Notes: generated by a model not told the origin, from the sequence alone. A stretch of DNA of 64,000 nt from Breoghania sp. (GCF_030066895.1 NZ_JASJAV010000001.1:124001-188000), one strand, 5' to 3'; shown: positions 31,939 to 41,901, counted from the stretch's first letter. Made by a program: numbers and translations.

Positions 31939-32080
31939 ACCGGTGTGGAGGGCAAGCGCGAAGGCATACGGCAACACCGTAAATCCGGCAGTACGGCGGC
32001 CCAGTCAGGAGGCTCCAACTCCAGCCAGCCTCCCGACGCCCGCCTGAACACTCCGACGCCTCAAGTACGACCACATAAAC

Positions 32081-32121
32081 AAAAGGCTCCACTCACCGCC
32101 GTGAGGAGAGCCTTTTTCTTT
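32081..32121. terminator. Bidirectional intrinsic terminator
   Basis: AAAAGGCTC (32081-32089) pairs with GAGCCTTTT (32108-32116), with an inner stem CTCAC/GTGAG around CGCC. A-run on the left and T-run on the right let it serve both the DUF815 gene (+) and the NlpD-like gene (-), which ends 17 bases further on. Confidence 0.85.
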
Positions 32122-32137
32122 TGACTCGTAACCCTCG

Positions 32138-33529
32138 TTACGAGGATTTCGGCAGGTACTGCATCGGATCGACCGGCTTGTTGCCCTGCCGAAGTTCGAA
32201 ATGAAGCTGGGGCTGGTTGACAGTGCCCGTCGAGCCCGCCTTGGCAACCACCTCACCGCGCCGCACGATGTCGCCGCGGCGCACCTCAAGCTCGGAATTG
32301 TGTGCGTAAGCAGAAACCCAGCCGCCCTCGTGGCGTATCAGCACCAGGTTGCCGTACCCCTTCAGCTCGTTGCCGGAATAGATGACCGTGCCGCTTTCAA
32401 CCGCGCGCATCGCCGTTCCTTCCGGCACCGCCAGGTTGATGCCGTCATTGCGCGTACCGCCCGGCTTGGAGCCGAAGCTGGAAATGATGCGCCCGCGCAC
32501 CGGCCAGCGGAAACGATTGGTATTGTCCGTGGCGACCGCTGCAGGCGTCTCGTCCTGCTGGATCGAGGCGGTCTTGATCGGCGCCTTGGGCGCCTCCTCG
32601 CGACGGGCCTCATGCTTGACGTCGGTGTGTGTGGCAGATCGGGTTTCCGGCTCGGCCGTGGCAACCGCAACACGCGGAGCGCTGCCGGAAGAAACGGAAG
32701 GCTTGCGCGGCGGCCGGGCATTCGTGTCGATCGACGCCGTGTGCTGTTCGGGAGCGGCGGATACTGCCGCCCGCGGCGCGGAAGCGGTGTGCAAAACCTG
32801 ACGCGGCTTTGAGTCCGGAATGACTTCGATCCGCGTCGCCACCCGCACGGTCTTGATCCGCGTCGGCTTGGCAGGCGCGGACGGGACGGCACCCGCCGTC
32901 CGGCTTTCCACGGCCGTGGTTTCGGCCGCAGCCGTCCGCCGGGTCGGGTTGACCACCTTGTGACCGTTATAGACGTAGGTCGGAATGATGATCTGCGATC
33001 CGGCGTGTACCAGATCCGGATCCCCGATGCCGTTGACCGCGACGATGGCCTTCGGCGGGACACCGTAGCGCCGCGCGGCCGAATCCACCGTTTCGCGGGA
33101 CTCGAGCGTCACGACGGTGCCACCCGCGGATCTCCAACCACCGTAGCGCGGCTGCGTGTTGGAGGCGATCGGTGCGGGCATGGCAGATTGCGCCGGCTGA
33201 GCAATGGGCTCGAACTTCGGAATGGAAGCGGTATAGAGCGGCTTGTTCGTGCGGGAGTGGCCAACCGGCGGCAGCGGCGCAGAGGCCACCGTCGGCGCAC
33301 GCTTCTGCGGCGCCGGGCTGACAGCCCCGTTACCCGCGACCTCGTCGTAGGACGGCTGGCTCGGCGGGTTGGCAAGAATATCGCGCTGATTCGCCGTACC
33401 GCCGGTGTAGATCGGGTCGCCGAAGCGCTCCACCGATCTGCTGCACCCTGCCGCGAAACCGGCAAGGAGCGCGATCGCGGCAACCCGGGTCAGCAAACGG
33501 GACCTAAAGTGCAATCGTTTGGCGGACAT
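32138..33529 (-). CDS. NlpD/DipM-like LysM-M23 lipoprotein
   Basis: Envelope protein expected to control cell-wall amidases during division. The 463-residue product has a lipoprotein signal (ALLAGFAAGCSRS, lipobox LAAGC-like), a LysM-type motif near residues 145-185 (ETVDSAARRYGVPPKAIVAV, AGSQIIIP), a long Pro/Ala/Thr linker, and a C-terminal M23 domain (about 345-460). The M23 zinc ligands are missing: the HxGxD site reads RNDGIN and the HxH site reads QLH in PQLHFELR, as in NlpD and EnvC, so it is an activator rather than an enzyme. The neighbours surE and pcm upstream match the classic surE-pcm-nlpD order. It is intact. Confidence 0.88.
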   Translation of the reverse strand: MSAKRLHFRSRLLTRVAAIALLAGFAAGCSRSVERFGDPIYTGGTANQRDILANPPSQPSYDEVAGNGAVSPAPQKRAPTVASAPLPPVGHSRTNKPLYTASIPKFEPIAQPAQSAMPAPIASNTQPRYGGWRSAGGTVVTLESRETVDSAARRYGVPPKAIVAVNGIGDPDLVHAGSQIIIPTYVYNGHKVVNPTRRTAAAETTAVESRTAGAVPSAPAKPTRIKTVRVATRIEVIPDSKPRQVLHTASAPRAAVSAAPEQHTASIDTNARPPRKPSVSSGSAPRVAVATAEPETRSATHTDVKHEARREEAPKAPIKTASIQQDETPAAVATDNTNRFRWPVRGRIISSFGSKPGGTRNDGINLAVPEGTAMRAVESGTVIYSGNELKGYGNLVLIRHEGGWVSAYAHNSELEVRRGDIVRRGEVVAKAGSTGTVNQPQLHFELRQGNKPVDPMQYLPKSS

Positions 33530-33788
33530 GGCTCAACTCGGTAAGAAATTCAGGCAGAATTTCATGTTGGAAAAAGTTAAGCGCGGTAACGTTGACAAAG
33601 ATTTAAGCCCGCCCCAATTAGGCACAGAACGATGAGAAAGGCTCAAGCATAGCAGCTGGTTTGCGGGGAGGTCCGGGGGAAAACGGATAGCGTTCAGGGG
33701 ACAAAGTCTGGCCGCATTCGACAGGCCCGACACAGCCCGCCCGATTTTCCGTCCGATTACAGGAAGTTATATAAACGCCGCTCGCACC

Positions 33789-34472
33789 CTAGAGGCGCGT
33801 GGCCAGTCCCTCAGCCAAAGGCACGAGGCGAACCGGGCCGAGATCATCCTGCTTGCCGTCGGCGGTCAGGCGCATCAGCCGTTGTTCCGCACCCGCCGGG
33901 CCGATCGGCGCGACAAGCGTTCCACCCTCGTCCAGATTGTCCATCAGCGCGCGGGGAAGCGTCGCGACCGAACCGGACAACAGGATACGGTCGAACCGCT
34001 CCACTTCGTCGTCGTCCTTGCCCTTGAGCCCGGCCAACCCGTCGGCGTGACGGATCTCCACATTCGTGAGCTTCAAGGTGACGAACCGCTGGTGCGCGAG
34101 ATCGACCAGCGTGCGGTAGCGCTCCAGCGTCACTACCTCGTTGACCATCTGCCCGAGAACCACCGCCTGATAACCGGATCCGGACCCGACATGGAGAACG
34201 CGATGTTCCGGTTTCAACTCCAGCGCCTCGATCATCCGCGCCATGACGGAGGGCGCGGGCGTCGTCTGACCGCATTCGATGGGAAGCTGGGTATCGACAT
34301 AGGCGAGCGTGTGCTGGCGCGCCGACAGGAACAGGCGACGCGGCACGCGCTCGATCGCGCTCAGCAGGCGCGTGTCACGAATCCCGCGCGAGCGCAGGTC
34401 GAGGATCAGGCCGAGGCAGGCTTCGCGTTCCATCTCGCTGCGCAGCGGAGCATCGTCATCGGCATCGCTCAT
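33789..34472 (-). CDS. pcm: Protein-L-isoaspartate O-methyltransferase
   Basis: SAM-dependent repair enzyme that methylates isoaspartyl residues in aged proteins. The 227-residue product shows RLLSAIERVPRRLFLSA, LPIECGQTTPAPSVMARMIE, the SAM loop VLHVGSGSGYQAVVLG and GGTLVAPIGPAGAEQRLMRL. ATG at 34472 (MSDADDDAP) is taken as start; an upstream GTG at 34526 would add 18 residues. In the SAM loop the residue before VGSGSG is His where Glu is common, otherwise the protein looks sound. It follows surE and precedes the NlpD-like gene. Confidence 0.92.
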   Translation of the reverse strand: MSDADDDAPLRSEMEREACLGLILDLRSRGIRDTRLLSAIERVPRRLFLSARQHTLAYVDTQLPIECGQTTPAPSVMARMIEALELKPEHRVLHVGSGSGYQAVVLGQMVNEVVTLERYRTLVDLAHQRFVTLKLTNVEIRHADGLAGLKGKDDDEVERFDRILLSGSVATLPRALMDNLDEGGTLVAPIGPAGAEQRLMRLTADGKQDDLGPVRLVPLAEGLATRL

Positions 34473-34555
34473 AGCATGTGCCCGTTCCCCAAAACCGACC
34501 AGCGACCGGTCCGCATCAGCAGGCACGCGCCCCGGTTGTCGGCGTCACACAATCA

Positions 34556-35314
34556 TTATGCAAAAAAATCGCTGAGATCGCTCATACTTCCGTGATCGGT
34601 GAGATCGAGGCCCAGCGGGGTCACGGAAATCTTGTTGGCGTAGATAGCATGAAGATCCATGCCAGCAACCGGTTCCTGCCAATGACGGTGGAACGCGATC
34701 CAGAAATAGGGATTGCCGCGCCCGTCAAACCGCTCATCGACATAGAGCTGCTCGGCGTTGCGGCGGCCCTGAACGGTGACCTCGATACCGGCCACGTCTT
34801 CCGGAGCACAGTCGGGGAAGTTGATGTTGTAGAACTTGCCCGTGGGATGCGGGCGTTCCAGCAACCGGCGCAGAAGATCGGGATCGTGGTGCTCGGCCAT
34901 CTCGAACGGCGCCTGGTTCTTGTTGACGATGCCGTAGGTCTGGGACAGCGCCACGGAGCGGATGCCGAGGAACGTACCCTCCATCGCACCAGCCACGGTG
35001 CCGGAATAGGTAACGTCGTCGGCGAGGTTCTGGCCGCGATTGACGCCGGAAATCACCAGATCCGGCGCCTCCTTCATGATGTGCTTCACGCCCATGATGA
35101 CGCAATCGGTCGGCATGCCGCGCACAGCGAACCGGTTGGAACCGAGATCGCGCAACCGTAGCCGATCATTGAGGAACAGCGAATGCGCCACACCGCTCTG
35201 ATCCGTCTCCGGAGCGACGACCCACACCTCGTCGGTGAGGGTCCTTGCGATCCATTCGGCCACCTTCAGGCCGGGAGCATGAATGCCGTCATCGTTGGTG
35301 GCCAGAATTCGCAT
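34556..35314 (-). CDS. surE: 5'/3'-nucleotidase SurE
   Basis: Metal-dependent nucleotide phosphatase linked to stationary-phase survival. The 252-residue protein has the metal-binding start [44 protein letters not shown] and [20 protein letters not shown]. All acidic ligand positions (DD in NDDG, N in SGVNRG) are present. It is intact and lies between serS and pcm on the same strand with 47 bases to serS. Confidence 0.96.
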   Translation of the reverse strand: MRILATNDDGIHAPGLKVAEWIARTLTDEVWVVAPETDQSGVAHSLFLNDRLRLRDLGSNRFAVRGMPTDCVIMGVKHIMKEAPDLVISGVNRGQNLADDVTYSGTVAGAMEGTFLGIRSVALSQTYGIVNKNQAPFEMAEHHDPDLLRRLLERPHPTGKFYNINFPDCAPEDVAGIEVTVQGRRNAEQLYVDERFDGRGNPYFWIAFHRHWQEPVAGMDLHAIYANKISVTPLGLDLTDHGSMSDLSDFFA

Positions 35315-35360
35315 TGTCTCTTCCCCAAACCGTTCAGTTCACTGCTCAGTTCCGGGCAGC

Positions 35361-36641
35361 TTACTTCTTGCCGATCACCTCAACACCGCCCATCAGCGGC
35401 CGCAGGACCTCCGGAATGGTCACGGAGCCGACGGCGTTCTGATAATTCTCCACCACCGCGATCAACGCGCGGCCGACTGCAAGGCCGGAGCCGTTCAGCG
35501 TGTGGACGAATTGCAGCCCCTTCTCGCCCGAAGGCCGGTACCGGGCATTCATCCGCCGTGCCTGGAAATCGCCGCAAACCGAGCAGGACGAAATCTCGCG
35601 ATAGGTTCCCTGCCCCGGCAGCCAGACCTCGATATCGTAGGTCTTGCGCGCTCCGAAGCCCATGTCGCCGGTGCACAGCGTCACCACTCGATAATGCAGC
35701 CCGAGATGTTTCAGAACCTCTTCGGCACACGACAGCATGCGCTCGTGTTCGGCAATCGATTCGTTGGGCTTGGTGACGGAAACAAGCTCGCATTTCAGGA
35801 ACTGGTGCTGGCGCAGGATACCGCGCACGTCGCGCCCGGCCGCCCCCGCCTCGGAACGGAAGCAGTAGGTCAACGCCGTCACCCGCATCGGCAGCACGGC
35901 CTCGTCGAGGATTTCCTCGCGCACCAGATTGGTCAGCGGCACTTCCGCCGTCGGAATCAGCCAGCGACCGTCGATCGTGTGGAACAGATCCTCAGAGAAT
36001 TTCGGCAACTGCGCGGTGCCGTAAAGCGGCTCGTCGCGCACCAGAAGCGGCGGAGAGACTTCCTCGTAGCCGTGCTCGCGGGTCTGCAGGTTGATCATGA
36101 ACTGACCAAGCGCACGCTCTAGCGCGGCCAGCTCGCCGCGAAGAACCGCAAACCGGGCGCCGGACAGCTTCGCCGCACGCTCGAAATCGAACTCGTCCGC
36201 AAGTCCGGCGATCTCGAAGTGTTCCTTCGGCTCGAAGTCGAAGCTGGGCTTTTCGCCGTGGAAATGATGGACGACATTGTCGTTCTCATCCGCGCCCACC
36301 GGCACATATTCGAGCGGCAGGTTCGGGATGACCTCAAGCGCATGTTCCAGCGCCTCATCGAGCTTGCGCGCCTCGTCTTCACCCGACTGGATGAAGGACT
36401 TGATCTCGGCAACCTCGTCGATGAGCGCCTTGGCCTTTTCCTCATCGCCAGACCCCTTGGCCTTGCCGATCTCCTTGGAGGCGGCGTTGCGACGCTCCTG
36501 GGCTTCCTGCAGGCAGGTAACATGGGCGCGGCGTGCGTCGTCGAGGTCGATCAGACGCTGGGCGGCGGGCTCGGCACCTCGGGTTTGGAGCGCACGATCG
36601 AGCACTTCCGGATTGGCGCGGATCCACTTGATATCGAGCAT
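35361..36641 (-). CDS. serS: Seryl-tRNA synthetase
   Basis: Class II synthetase that charges tRNA-Ser and tRNA-Sec. The 426-residue protein has the N-terminal coiled-coil arm (about 30-100: [35 protein letters not shown]), motif 2 in [20 protein letters not shown] and motif 3 in [20 protein letters not shown], with the C-terminal [10 protein letters not shown]. It is intact over 1.28 kb. It lies downstream of tatC and upstream of surE on the same strand. Confidence 0.97.
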   Translation of the reverse strand: MLDIKWIRANPEVLDRALQTRGAEPAAQRLIDLDDARRAHVTCLQEAQERRNAASKEIGKAKGSGDEEKAKALIDEVAEIKSFIQSGEDEARKLDEALEHALEVIPNLPLEYVPVGADENDNVVHHFHGEKPSFDFEPKEHFEIAGLADEFDFERAAKLSGARFAVLRGELAALERALGQFMINLQTREHGYEEVSPPLLVRDEPLYGTAQLPKFSEDLFHTIDGRWLIPTAEVPLTNLVREEILDEAVLPMRVTALTYCFRSEAGAAGRDVRGILRQHQFLKCELVSVTKPNESIAEHERMLSCAEEVLKHLGLHYRVVTLCTGDMGFGARKTYDIEVWLPGQGTYREISSCSVCGDFQARRMNARYRPSGEKGLQFVHTLNGSGLAVGRALIAVVENYQNAVGSVTIPEVLRPLMGGVEVIGKK

Positions 36642-36777
36642 AGGTCTGTTCCGGGATCAGTTCCGGTTAAGAATGGGCCCGCAGACAGGCGCGGGACTGA
36701 CGAGACACGACCCGAGGCGGAACAAGGCTCAGAGCCGCAGCACCGGAACCTCGCGACAAAGAAACAAGGCGCGATCG

Positions 36778-37575
36778 TCAGGCCGCGTCGCGTTCCGCCA
36801 AAGCCTCCTCACGGCGACGTTCGACGAACTTCACGGCGAGGATGGAGAACTCGTAGAGGAGCAAGGTCGGGATCGCAAGGCCGATCTGGCTGATCGGATC
36901 GGGCGGGGTCAGAACCGCGGCCATGATGAAGGTGATCACCACCGCCCATTTGTGCTTCTGCTTCAGCGTATCGGAATTGACCAGATCGGCGCGCGCCAGC
37001 AGCGTCAGGATCACCGGCAACTGGAAGACGAAACCGAAGGCTAAGATCAGAATCATGATCAGTCCGAGATATTCGCTGACCTTGGGCAGGTGCTTGATCA
37101 CCGCTTGCGTCGCGGTTCCCGTCTGCTCCATCGACAGGAAGAAGGTCATCGCCATGGGCATGACCAGGAAATAGACGAGGCACGCACCGATCGCGAAGAG
37201 GATGGGCGTGGCGAAGAGATAGGACAGGAACGCCCCGCGCTCGTTCTTGTAGAGGCCGGGAGCGACGAACATGTAGACCTGCGTCGCAATCACCGGAAAA
37301 GCCAGGAACAACGCACCGAAAAGCGCCAGCTTCAACTGGGTGAAGAAATATTCCTGCGGCGCCGTGTAGATCAGCTCCAGCGGGTGCTGCGGCCCGGCCG
37401 CCCACTCATAGGGGCGGATCAGGATGTTGAAGATGTCCGACGCGAAATAGATGCAGATGAAGAACGCGATCAGGATCGCGATCACCGACTTGATCAGCCG
37501 CAAACGCAGCTCGATCAGGTGTTCGATCAGCGGAGCCTTGGACGCCTCGACCTCGTCCATATCCTCATTGGTCAT
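36778..37575 (-). CDS. tatC: Twin-arginine translocase subunit TatC
   Basis: Core receptor of the Tat pathway, which exports folded proteins with twin-arginine signals. The 265-residue protein has six predicted membrane segments and the family start APLIEHLIELRLRLIKSVIA (HLxELRxR motif), YEWAAGPQHPLELIYTAPQE and the late motif DLVNSDTLKQKHKWAVV with PPDPISQIGLAIPTLLLYE. Its ATG overlaps the tatB stop by 4 bases (37572-37575), showing translational coupling. It is intact. Confidence 0.97.
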   Translation of the reverse strand: MTNEDMDEVEASKAPLIEHLIELRLRLIKSVIAILIAFFICIYFASDIFNILIRPYEWAAGPQHPLELIYTAPQEYFFTQLKLALFGALFLAFPVIATQVYMFVAPGLYKNERGAFLSYLFATPILFAIGACLVYFLVMPMAMTFFLSMEQTGTATQAVIKHLPKVSEYLGLIMILILAFGFVFQLPVILTLLARADLVNSDTLKQKHKWAVVITFIMAAVLTPPDPISQIGLAIPTLLLYEFSILAVKFVERRREEALAERDAA

Positions 37576-38429
37576 GACGTGCTCCCGGCATCAGACGTAT
37601 CGCCGGCAGCGGGGGGCGTCGCAGACTTGGCCGCCGCAGACTTGGCTTTGGTTGTTTTCGTTTTGGATGCTCCCGCCGCCGGTTTCTTGGCAGCGCTCTT
37701 GGACGCGGTAGACTTTGCCGCCTCGGAGCGGGTCGATTTCGTCGTACCCAACTTGGTTGAAGACGATTTGCTAGTGCCCGCCTTCGATGTGCTCGCCTTC
37801 GACACGCCCTCCTTGGCGGTGGAAGACTTGGAGGAGGCTGACCGAGTCGTGCGGGATTTCGCGATGCCCGCCGCTTTCGTCGCCCCAGCCGCTTTCGTCC
37901 CTGTGGACTTGGCGCGGGTCGTCTTCGACCCCGTCGTTTTCGCGGCCGTAGTCTTCTTTGGCGTTGATGTGGACGAATTCGCAGAAGAAGCCGCCGGAGA
38001 TGCCGTGGTCACGGGATCCTGCGTTGTGGCCGGAGCAGCGGGTTTCTCCGGCTCACTCGGCTTGGCCGTGGCCTTGTCTTCAACTGACTTCGTTTCGGCG
38101 GGCTTGCTGTCGACATCGAGGCGGGAATTGATGTCCTTGGCCAGCTCATCCCCGGCCTTCTTCACCGGCTCGACCAACTTCTTGATGTCGCCGAGCGGAT
38201 CGAAATTGCCGACGGCCTCGACCTGCTTGCGCATGTCGTCGATATCGGCCTGCCTCTCCGCCTCTTTCACGGCGTCATTGAACGTGGACTGGAATTCGTT
38301 CGCCATGCGCCTCAGCTTGCCGACGATCTGACCGAAGGTGCGCAGCATCCGCGGCAAATCCTTCGGCCCCACCACGATAATCGCAATGGCGGCAACAACG
38401 AGAAGTTCAGTCCAGCCAACATCGAACAT
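37572..38429 (-). CDS. tatB: Sec-independent translocase protein TatB with long basic tail
   Basis: TatB, with TatC, forms the receptor for twin-arginine signals. The 285-residue protein has the TatB start MFDVGWTELLVVAAIAIIVV, GPKDLPRMLRTFGQIVGKLR (membrane segment, PxxLP hinge and amphipathic helix). From about residue 110 to the end it is a low-complexity tail of Lys, Ala, Ser and Thr (segments such as KTTAAKTTGSKTTRAKSTGT), resembling histone H1-like tails, which makes it about 100 residues longer than E. coli TatB. The tail is in frame and intact. Order tatA-tatB-tatC on the minus strand; overlaps tatC. Confidence 0.95.
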   Translation of the reverse strand: MFDVGWTELLVVAAIAIIVVGPKDLPRMLRTFGQIVGKLRRMANEFQSTFNDAVKEAERQADIDDMRKQVEAVGNFDPLGDIKKLVEPVKKAGDELAKDINSRLDVDSKPAETKSVEDKATAKPSEPEKPAAPATTQDPVTTASPAASSANSSTSTPKKTTAAKTTGSKTTRAKSTGTKAAGATKAAGIAKSRTTRSASSKSSTAKEGVSKASTSKAGTSKSSSTKLGTTKSTRSEAAKSTASKSAAKKPAAGASKTKTTKAKSAAAKSATPPAAGDTSDAGSTS

Positions 38430-38612
38430 AGACGGTCATTCCTATCGGAATCCGATCAACATACGCGCGCTCGCCCAAAACGACCTACCATTGGGGCGGA
38501 TCGAAGGCGCGTCCCGTCCCGGCGCGCGCGCCTGTCTGGTCACAGCGACGGAACTTGGAGGGCGGAAAACTCCGCCCACCGGCATTTCAAGACGACATCA
38601 AACCGTTCGACA

Positions 38613-38852
38613 TCAGCTCGAGGTCTTGGAGTGATCTTCCGCCTTCTCCTGAAGCGAGACCGCATCCGAGGCCTGATGGTCGATGGTCTTGTTGGCGGAC
38701 TTCATCTCGTCTTCGTCTTCTTCCGCCATGACTTTCTTGAAGCTTTTGATCCCCTTGGCAACATCCCCCATCAGATCGGAGATACGGCCCCGACCGAACA
38801 AGAGGACCGCCACCACGGCGATGATCAAAATCTGCCAGACACTCAAACCCAT
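38613..38852 (-). CDS. tatA: Sec-independent translocase protein TatA
   Basis: Pore-forming Tat subunit. From the ATG at 38852 the product has 79 residues: [20 protein letters not shown] (membrane segment), then [20 protein letters not shown], the standard FGxGxIxxLxxDxGxGIKxFK pattern, and an acidic tail. An in-frame ATG 48 bases upstream would add residues unlike the family and is rejected. It is followed by tatB after 183 bases. In related genomes scpB lies directly upstream; here a broken ABC ATPase gene lies in between. Confidence 0.95.
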   Translation of the reverse strand: MGLSVWQILIIAVVAVLLFGRGRISDLMGDVAKGIKSFKKVMAEEDEDEMKSANKTIDHQASDAVSLQEKAEDHSKTSS

Positions 38853-39033
38853 CTCAAAACTCCCGCTGGTACGGCGATCGCATCTTCCCCCGATAGACAA
38901 TCGCCTGTGCTCTCACAGCACTTAAGGGGTCAAGCGAAAAGTCGCAACTGATTTCCACCCTGCAACCGCTACCACTTTCCGACGAAACCGCGAGTGCGCT
39001 TCGAACGAACGGTAAGGGGAGCAGGCCCGCTGG

Positions 39034-40183
39034 CTATTCCTCACCCGAGCGGGCAAAGACCAGCACATCATCCAGATCGACCGCGAGCGCGACGTCATCC
39101 CCTGAAGCCGAGACCGGCTCGCACCCGGCTTTTGAGCGGCCATGATAGCCCGTCCACCGCGATATCGAGTTGATCCGCCTCATCCAGGAAATGGCGACGC
39201 ACGACGCGTCCGGCGACACCGGCCTCGCCCTGCCCGCTCGCCCGCAAAGCCTGCGGACGCAGACACGCGGTAGCCGCCTCCCCTTCGCCCAGATCGAGAG
39301 CGCCGAGGGGCCCCAGAGGCGTTTCAACCGCGCCGTTGCGCGCGATCCCCTGCAACTCTTTCAATTCGGAGAAGAACCGCGCGTTCAATTCGGAGAAGAA
39401 CCGCGCGGCGAAGATATCGACCGGATCGTTGTAGAGCGTATCGGCGGTGCCAAGCTGAATAAGCCGTCCGCCCCGCATCAACACAATCCGGTCGCCCATG
39501 CGCAAGGCCTCTTCCCGGTCGTGGGTGACGACGATGCAGGTCGCGCGCGTCTCGCGCCGAACTGCCATCGTCTCGTCGCGCACGCTGTCGCGAAGGCGCC
39601 GGTCGAGCCCGGAAAACGGCTCATCCATCAACAAAACCGACGGATGCGGCGCGATCGCGCGCGCAAGAGCGACGCGTTGCTACTCGCCGCCGCAAAGCGC
39701 ATGCGGATAGTCGCGCGCATAGCTCTTCAGTCCGCCCCGTTCCAGCGCGTGCAACGCCTCGCGCTCCACCTCCGCCGCAGGCAGCGCCGTCAGGCCGAAA
39801 CGCACATTGTCGAGAATGGAGAGATGGGGAAAAAGCGCATAATCCTGAAACATCAGGCTGATGCCGCGCCACCCCGGCGACAGGAAAACATCCGGCTCCG
39901 CGATTTCCCGACCGTTGATCAGCACCCGCCCCGACCGCTGATGCTCCACCCCGGCGGCAATTCTCAACAGGGTCGTCTTGCCGCACCCGGAATGACCGAG
40001 CAGACACAGGACTTCACCGGGATCCACCGTCAACGAGACGTCGCGAACCGATGCAACGCCCTCATAGGCGTGCGAAACCGACTCAAAAGCCAGCCGTGCG
40101 GCAATCGCCGCGCCTGCCGTGCCACGCTCCCCCCATCGATCCCCGGATCGATCCGACCTCATGTCGTGTGACCTTGCGTCCAT
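39034..40183 (-). pseudogene. ABC transporter ATP-binding protein (FbpC-like), broken
   Basis: ATPase subunit of an importer of the iron(III)/sulfate/spermidine class. Walker A is LLGHSGCGKTTLL and Walker B is VLLMDEPFSGLDRRL, with THDREEALRMGDRI after it. The signature region is hit twice: HALCGGE replaces the usual ALSGGE, and the next codon is TAG (39680-39682) where QQRVALARA-type sequence follows. The tail shifts frame near 39125; the other frame ends ASGDDVALAVDLDDVLVFA at 39034. An in-frame 24-bp duplication doubles ARFFSEL. There is no permease or binding-protein gene nearby. The start at 40183 is preceded by scpB. It is probably an orphan remnant. Confidence 0.8.
39360..39407. repeat. 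24-bp exact tandem duplication in the ABC ATPase gene
   Basis: A 24-base unit beginning TTCAATTCGGAGAAGAAC and ending CGCGCG occurs at 39360-39383 and 39384-39407 without mismatch. It repeats eight residues (ARFFSELN/K) in frame, just after the switch region of the ATPase. It is the third tandem duplication of 24-28 bp in the window. Confidence 0.9.
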
Positions 40184-40208
40184 TTCCGCTCCGGCGGTTC
40201 TTGTTGTC

Positions 40209-40982
40209 TTAACGCTCTGTGGTGCCTTCGTCGTCGCCCGCGTCCTCCCCAGGACCATTCCCGGCAGCGACAGGCTCGTCCTCTTCCAGATCGGCAAACA
40301 TGTCGCCAGTTTCAAGTGGATCCTCGTCGTCCTTGAGATCCTCGTTGTCGTCCGGTGCGGGCACCATGAAGTCGATCGGCACGGCACTGTCAAGTAACCC
40401 CGCCCCGCGAAGCTCCTCAAGTCCCGGCAGATCGCGGACTTCCGCGAGGCCGAAATGGTCGAGGAAGGCTTCCGTCGTGCCGTAGGTCACCGGACGTCCC
40501 GGCGTGCGCCGCCGTCCGCGCATACGGATCCAGCCAGCTTCCAGCAACACGTCGAGCGTGCCCTTGGAGGTAGAAACGCCGCGCACCTCCTCGATTTCCG
40601 CGCGCGTCACCGGCTGGTGATAGGCGATGATGGCCAGGGTTTCCAGCGCCGCGCGCGAGAGTTTCTTATGTTCCGTCGCTTCCCTACGCAGCAGGAAGGC
40701 CAGATCGTCCGCCGTGCGGAAGGCCCATTTGCCCGCAACATGCACCAGATTGACCCCACGCCCAGCATAGGCCTGCTGCAATTCCGAAATGAGCGCCGAG
40801 ATATCGCGCCCCTCCGGCAGACGCGCGGCCAGTTCCGCCTCACCCAACGGCTCGGCGCTGGCAAAAAGCAGCGCTTCCAGAATGCGCAATTCGTAACGAT
40901 GCTCTGCCGAAGGCAGGCTCATCACATTGCCGCCACGTGCGCGTTCCGCGTTCTCGTCGCCGTCGTGCTCGGTATCACTCAT
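40209..40982 (-). CDS. scpB: Segregation and condensation protein ScpB
   Basis: Winged-helix partner of ScpA in the SMC condensin complex that organises and separates chromosomes. From ATG 40982 the product has 257 residues: LRILEALLFASAEPLGEAEL, LVHVAGKWAFRTADDLAFLL, LSRAALETLAIIAYHQPVTR, AEIEEVRGVSTSKGTLDVLL and GRPVTYGTTEAFLDHFGL. The C-terminal 60 residues are acidic and low in complexity. The start overlaps the end of scpA (stop at 40975-40977), indicating coupled translation. It is intact. Confidence 0.95.
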   Translation of the reverse strand: MSDTEHDGDENAERARGGNVMSLPSAEHRYELRILEALLFASAEPLGEAELAARLPEGRDISALISELQQAYAGRGVNLVHVAGKWAFRTADDLAFLLRREATEHKKLSRAALETLAIIAYHQPVTRAEIEEVRGVSTSKGTLDVLLEAGWIRMRGRRRTPGRPVTYGTTEAFLDHFGLAEVRDLPGLEELRGAGLLDSAVPIDFMVPAPDDNEDLKDDEDPLETGDMFADLEEDEPVAAGNGPGEDAGDDEGTTER

Positions 40983-41853
40983 CATTGTCTTCCGTGACAG
41001 GACCTTCTTGCGGGGTCTCGGGGGCCGTCTCAACCGTTTCCGGGACCGCTTCATCTTCCGGTGCCGGAGTGGCGCCGGGACGCCAGCGAATGTAGAGCGG
41101 GGCGAAGGGGTTCGACTGGCTCAGTTCCATCTTGCCCTCGCGCACCAGCTCAAGGCTTGCGGAAAAGGCGCTGGCCAATACGCTCACCCGCTCCTGCGGA
41201 TCGGCCATATAGGCGATGAGATAGCTGTCGATCGGCGCCCAGTCGGCCGCAGCTCCCACAAGCCGGATGAGGATGGTGCGCGCATCCGCCAGCGACCAGA
41301 CCGTCCGCCCTCCGACCTGCATCGACGTCACCGAATTGCGCTGGCGCTGCGAGGCATAGGCCATCAGGAGATCGTAGATGATCGCGTCCCATTCGCTGCG
41401 CCGGACCACGGCCACAGTTTCTGGCGCGCCGCGCGGAAAAACATCCCGGCCCAGCCGGTTGCGGTTCATCAGACGCGCGACCACGTCCCGCATCGCCTCC
41501 AGTCTGCGCAGCCGGAAGGCCAGCGCTGCCGCCAGTTCCTCACCGGTCGGTTCGTCGTCGTCCTTCTGCTCGGGCAGCAGCAGACGTGATTTCAGATAGG
41601 CAAGCCAGGCCGCCATCACCAGATAGTCGGCGGCCAGTTCTAGGCGCAGCTTGCGCGCCTCGTTGACGAAGGACAGATACTGCTCGACCAGAGCCAGAAT
41701 GGAGATATGGGTGAGATCGACCTTCTGGTTGCGCGCCAGCGCCAGCAGCAGATCGAGCGGGCCTTCATAACCGTCGACATCGACGACCAGCGCCGGGCCG
41801 ATCGGTTCCCGAACCTCGTGCAGGAGCAATTCGAAAGGCTCTTCGTCGGCCAT
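40975..41853 (-). CDS. scpA: Segregation and condensation protein ScpA
   Basis: Kleisin subunit that bridges SMC heads. The 292-residue product (ATG 41853 after GAGGGAAA) has the kleisin N-terminus VVDVDGYEGPLDLLLALARN, QKVDLTHISILALVEQYLSF, AADYLVMAAWLAYLKSRLLL, and the C-terminal winged helix with SVLASAFSASLELVREGKME and LSQSNPFAPLYIRW. An earlier in-frame ATG lacks family resemblance. It is intact; nagZ lies immediately upstream and scpB overlaps downstream. Confidence 0.95.
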   Translation of the reverse strand: MADEEPFELLLHEVREPIGPALVVDVDGYEGPLDLLLALARNQKVDLTHISILALVEQYLSFVNEARKLRLELAADYLVMAAWLAYLKSRLLLPEQKDDDEPTGEELAAALAFRLRRLEAMRDVVARLMNRNRLGRDVFPRGAPETVAVVRRSEWDAIIYDLLMAYASQRQRNSVTSMQVGGRTVWSLADARTILIRLVGAAADWAPIDSYLIAYMADPQERVSVLASAFSASLELVREGKMELSQSNPFAPLYIRWRPGATPAPEDEAVPETVETAPETPQEGPVTEDNDE

Positions 41854-41901
41854 CGTATTTCCCTCAAGCTCACCGCTCTGCCTCGTTTGCAGGACCACAC
41901 C

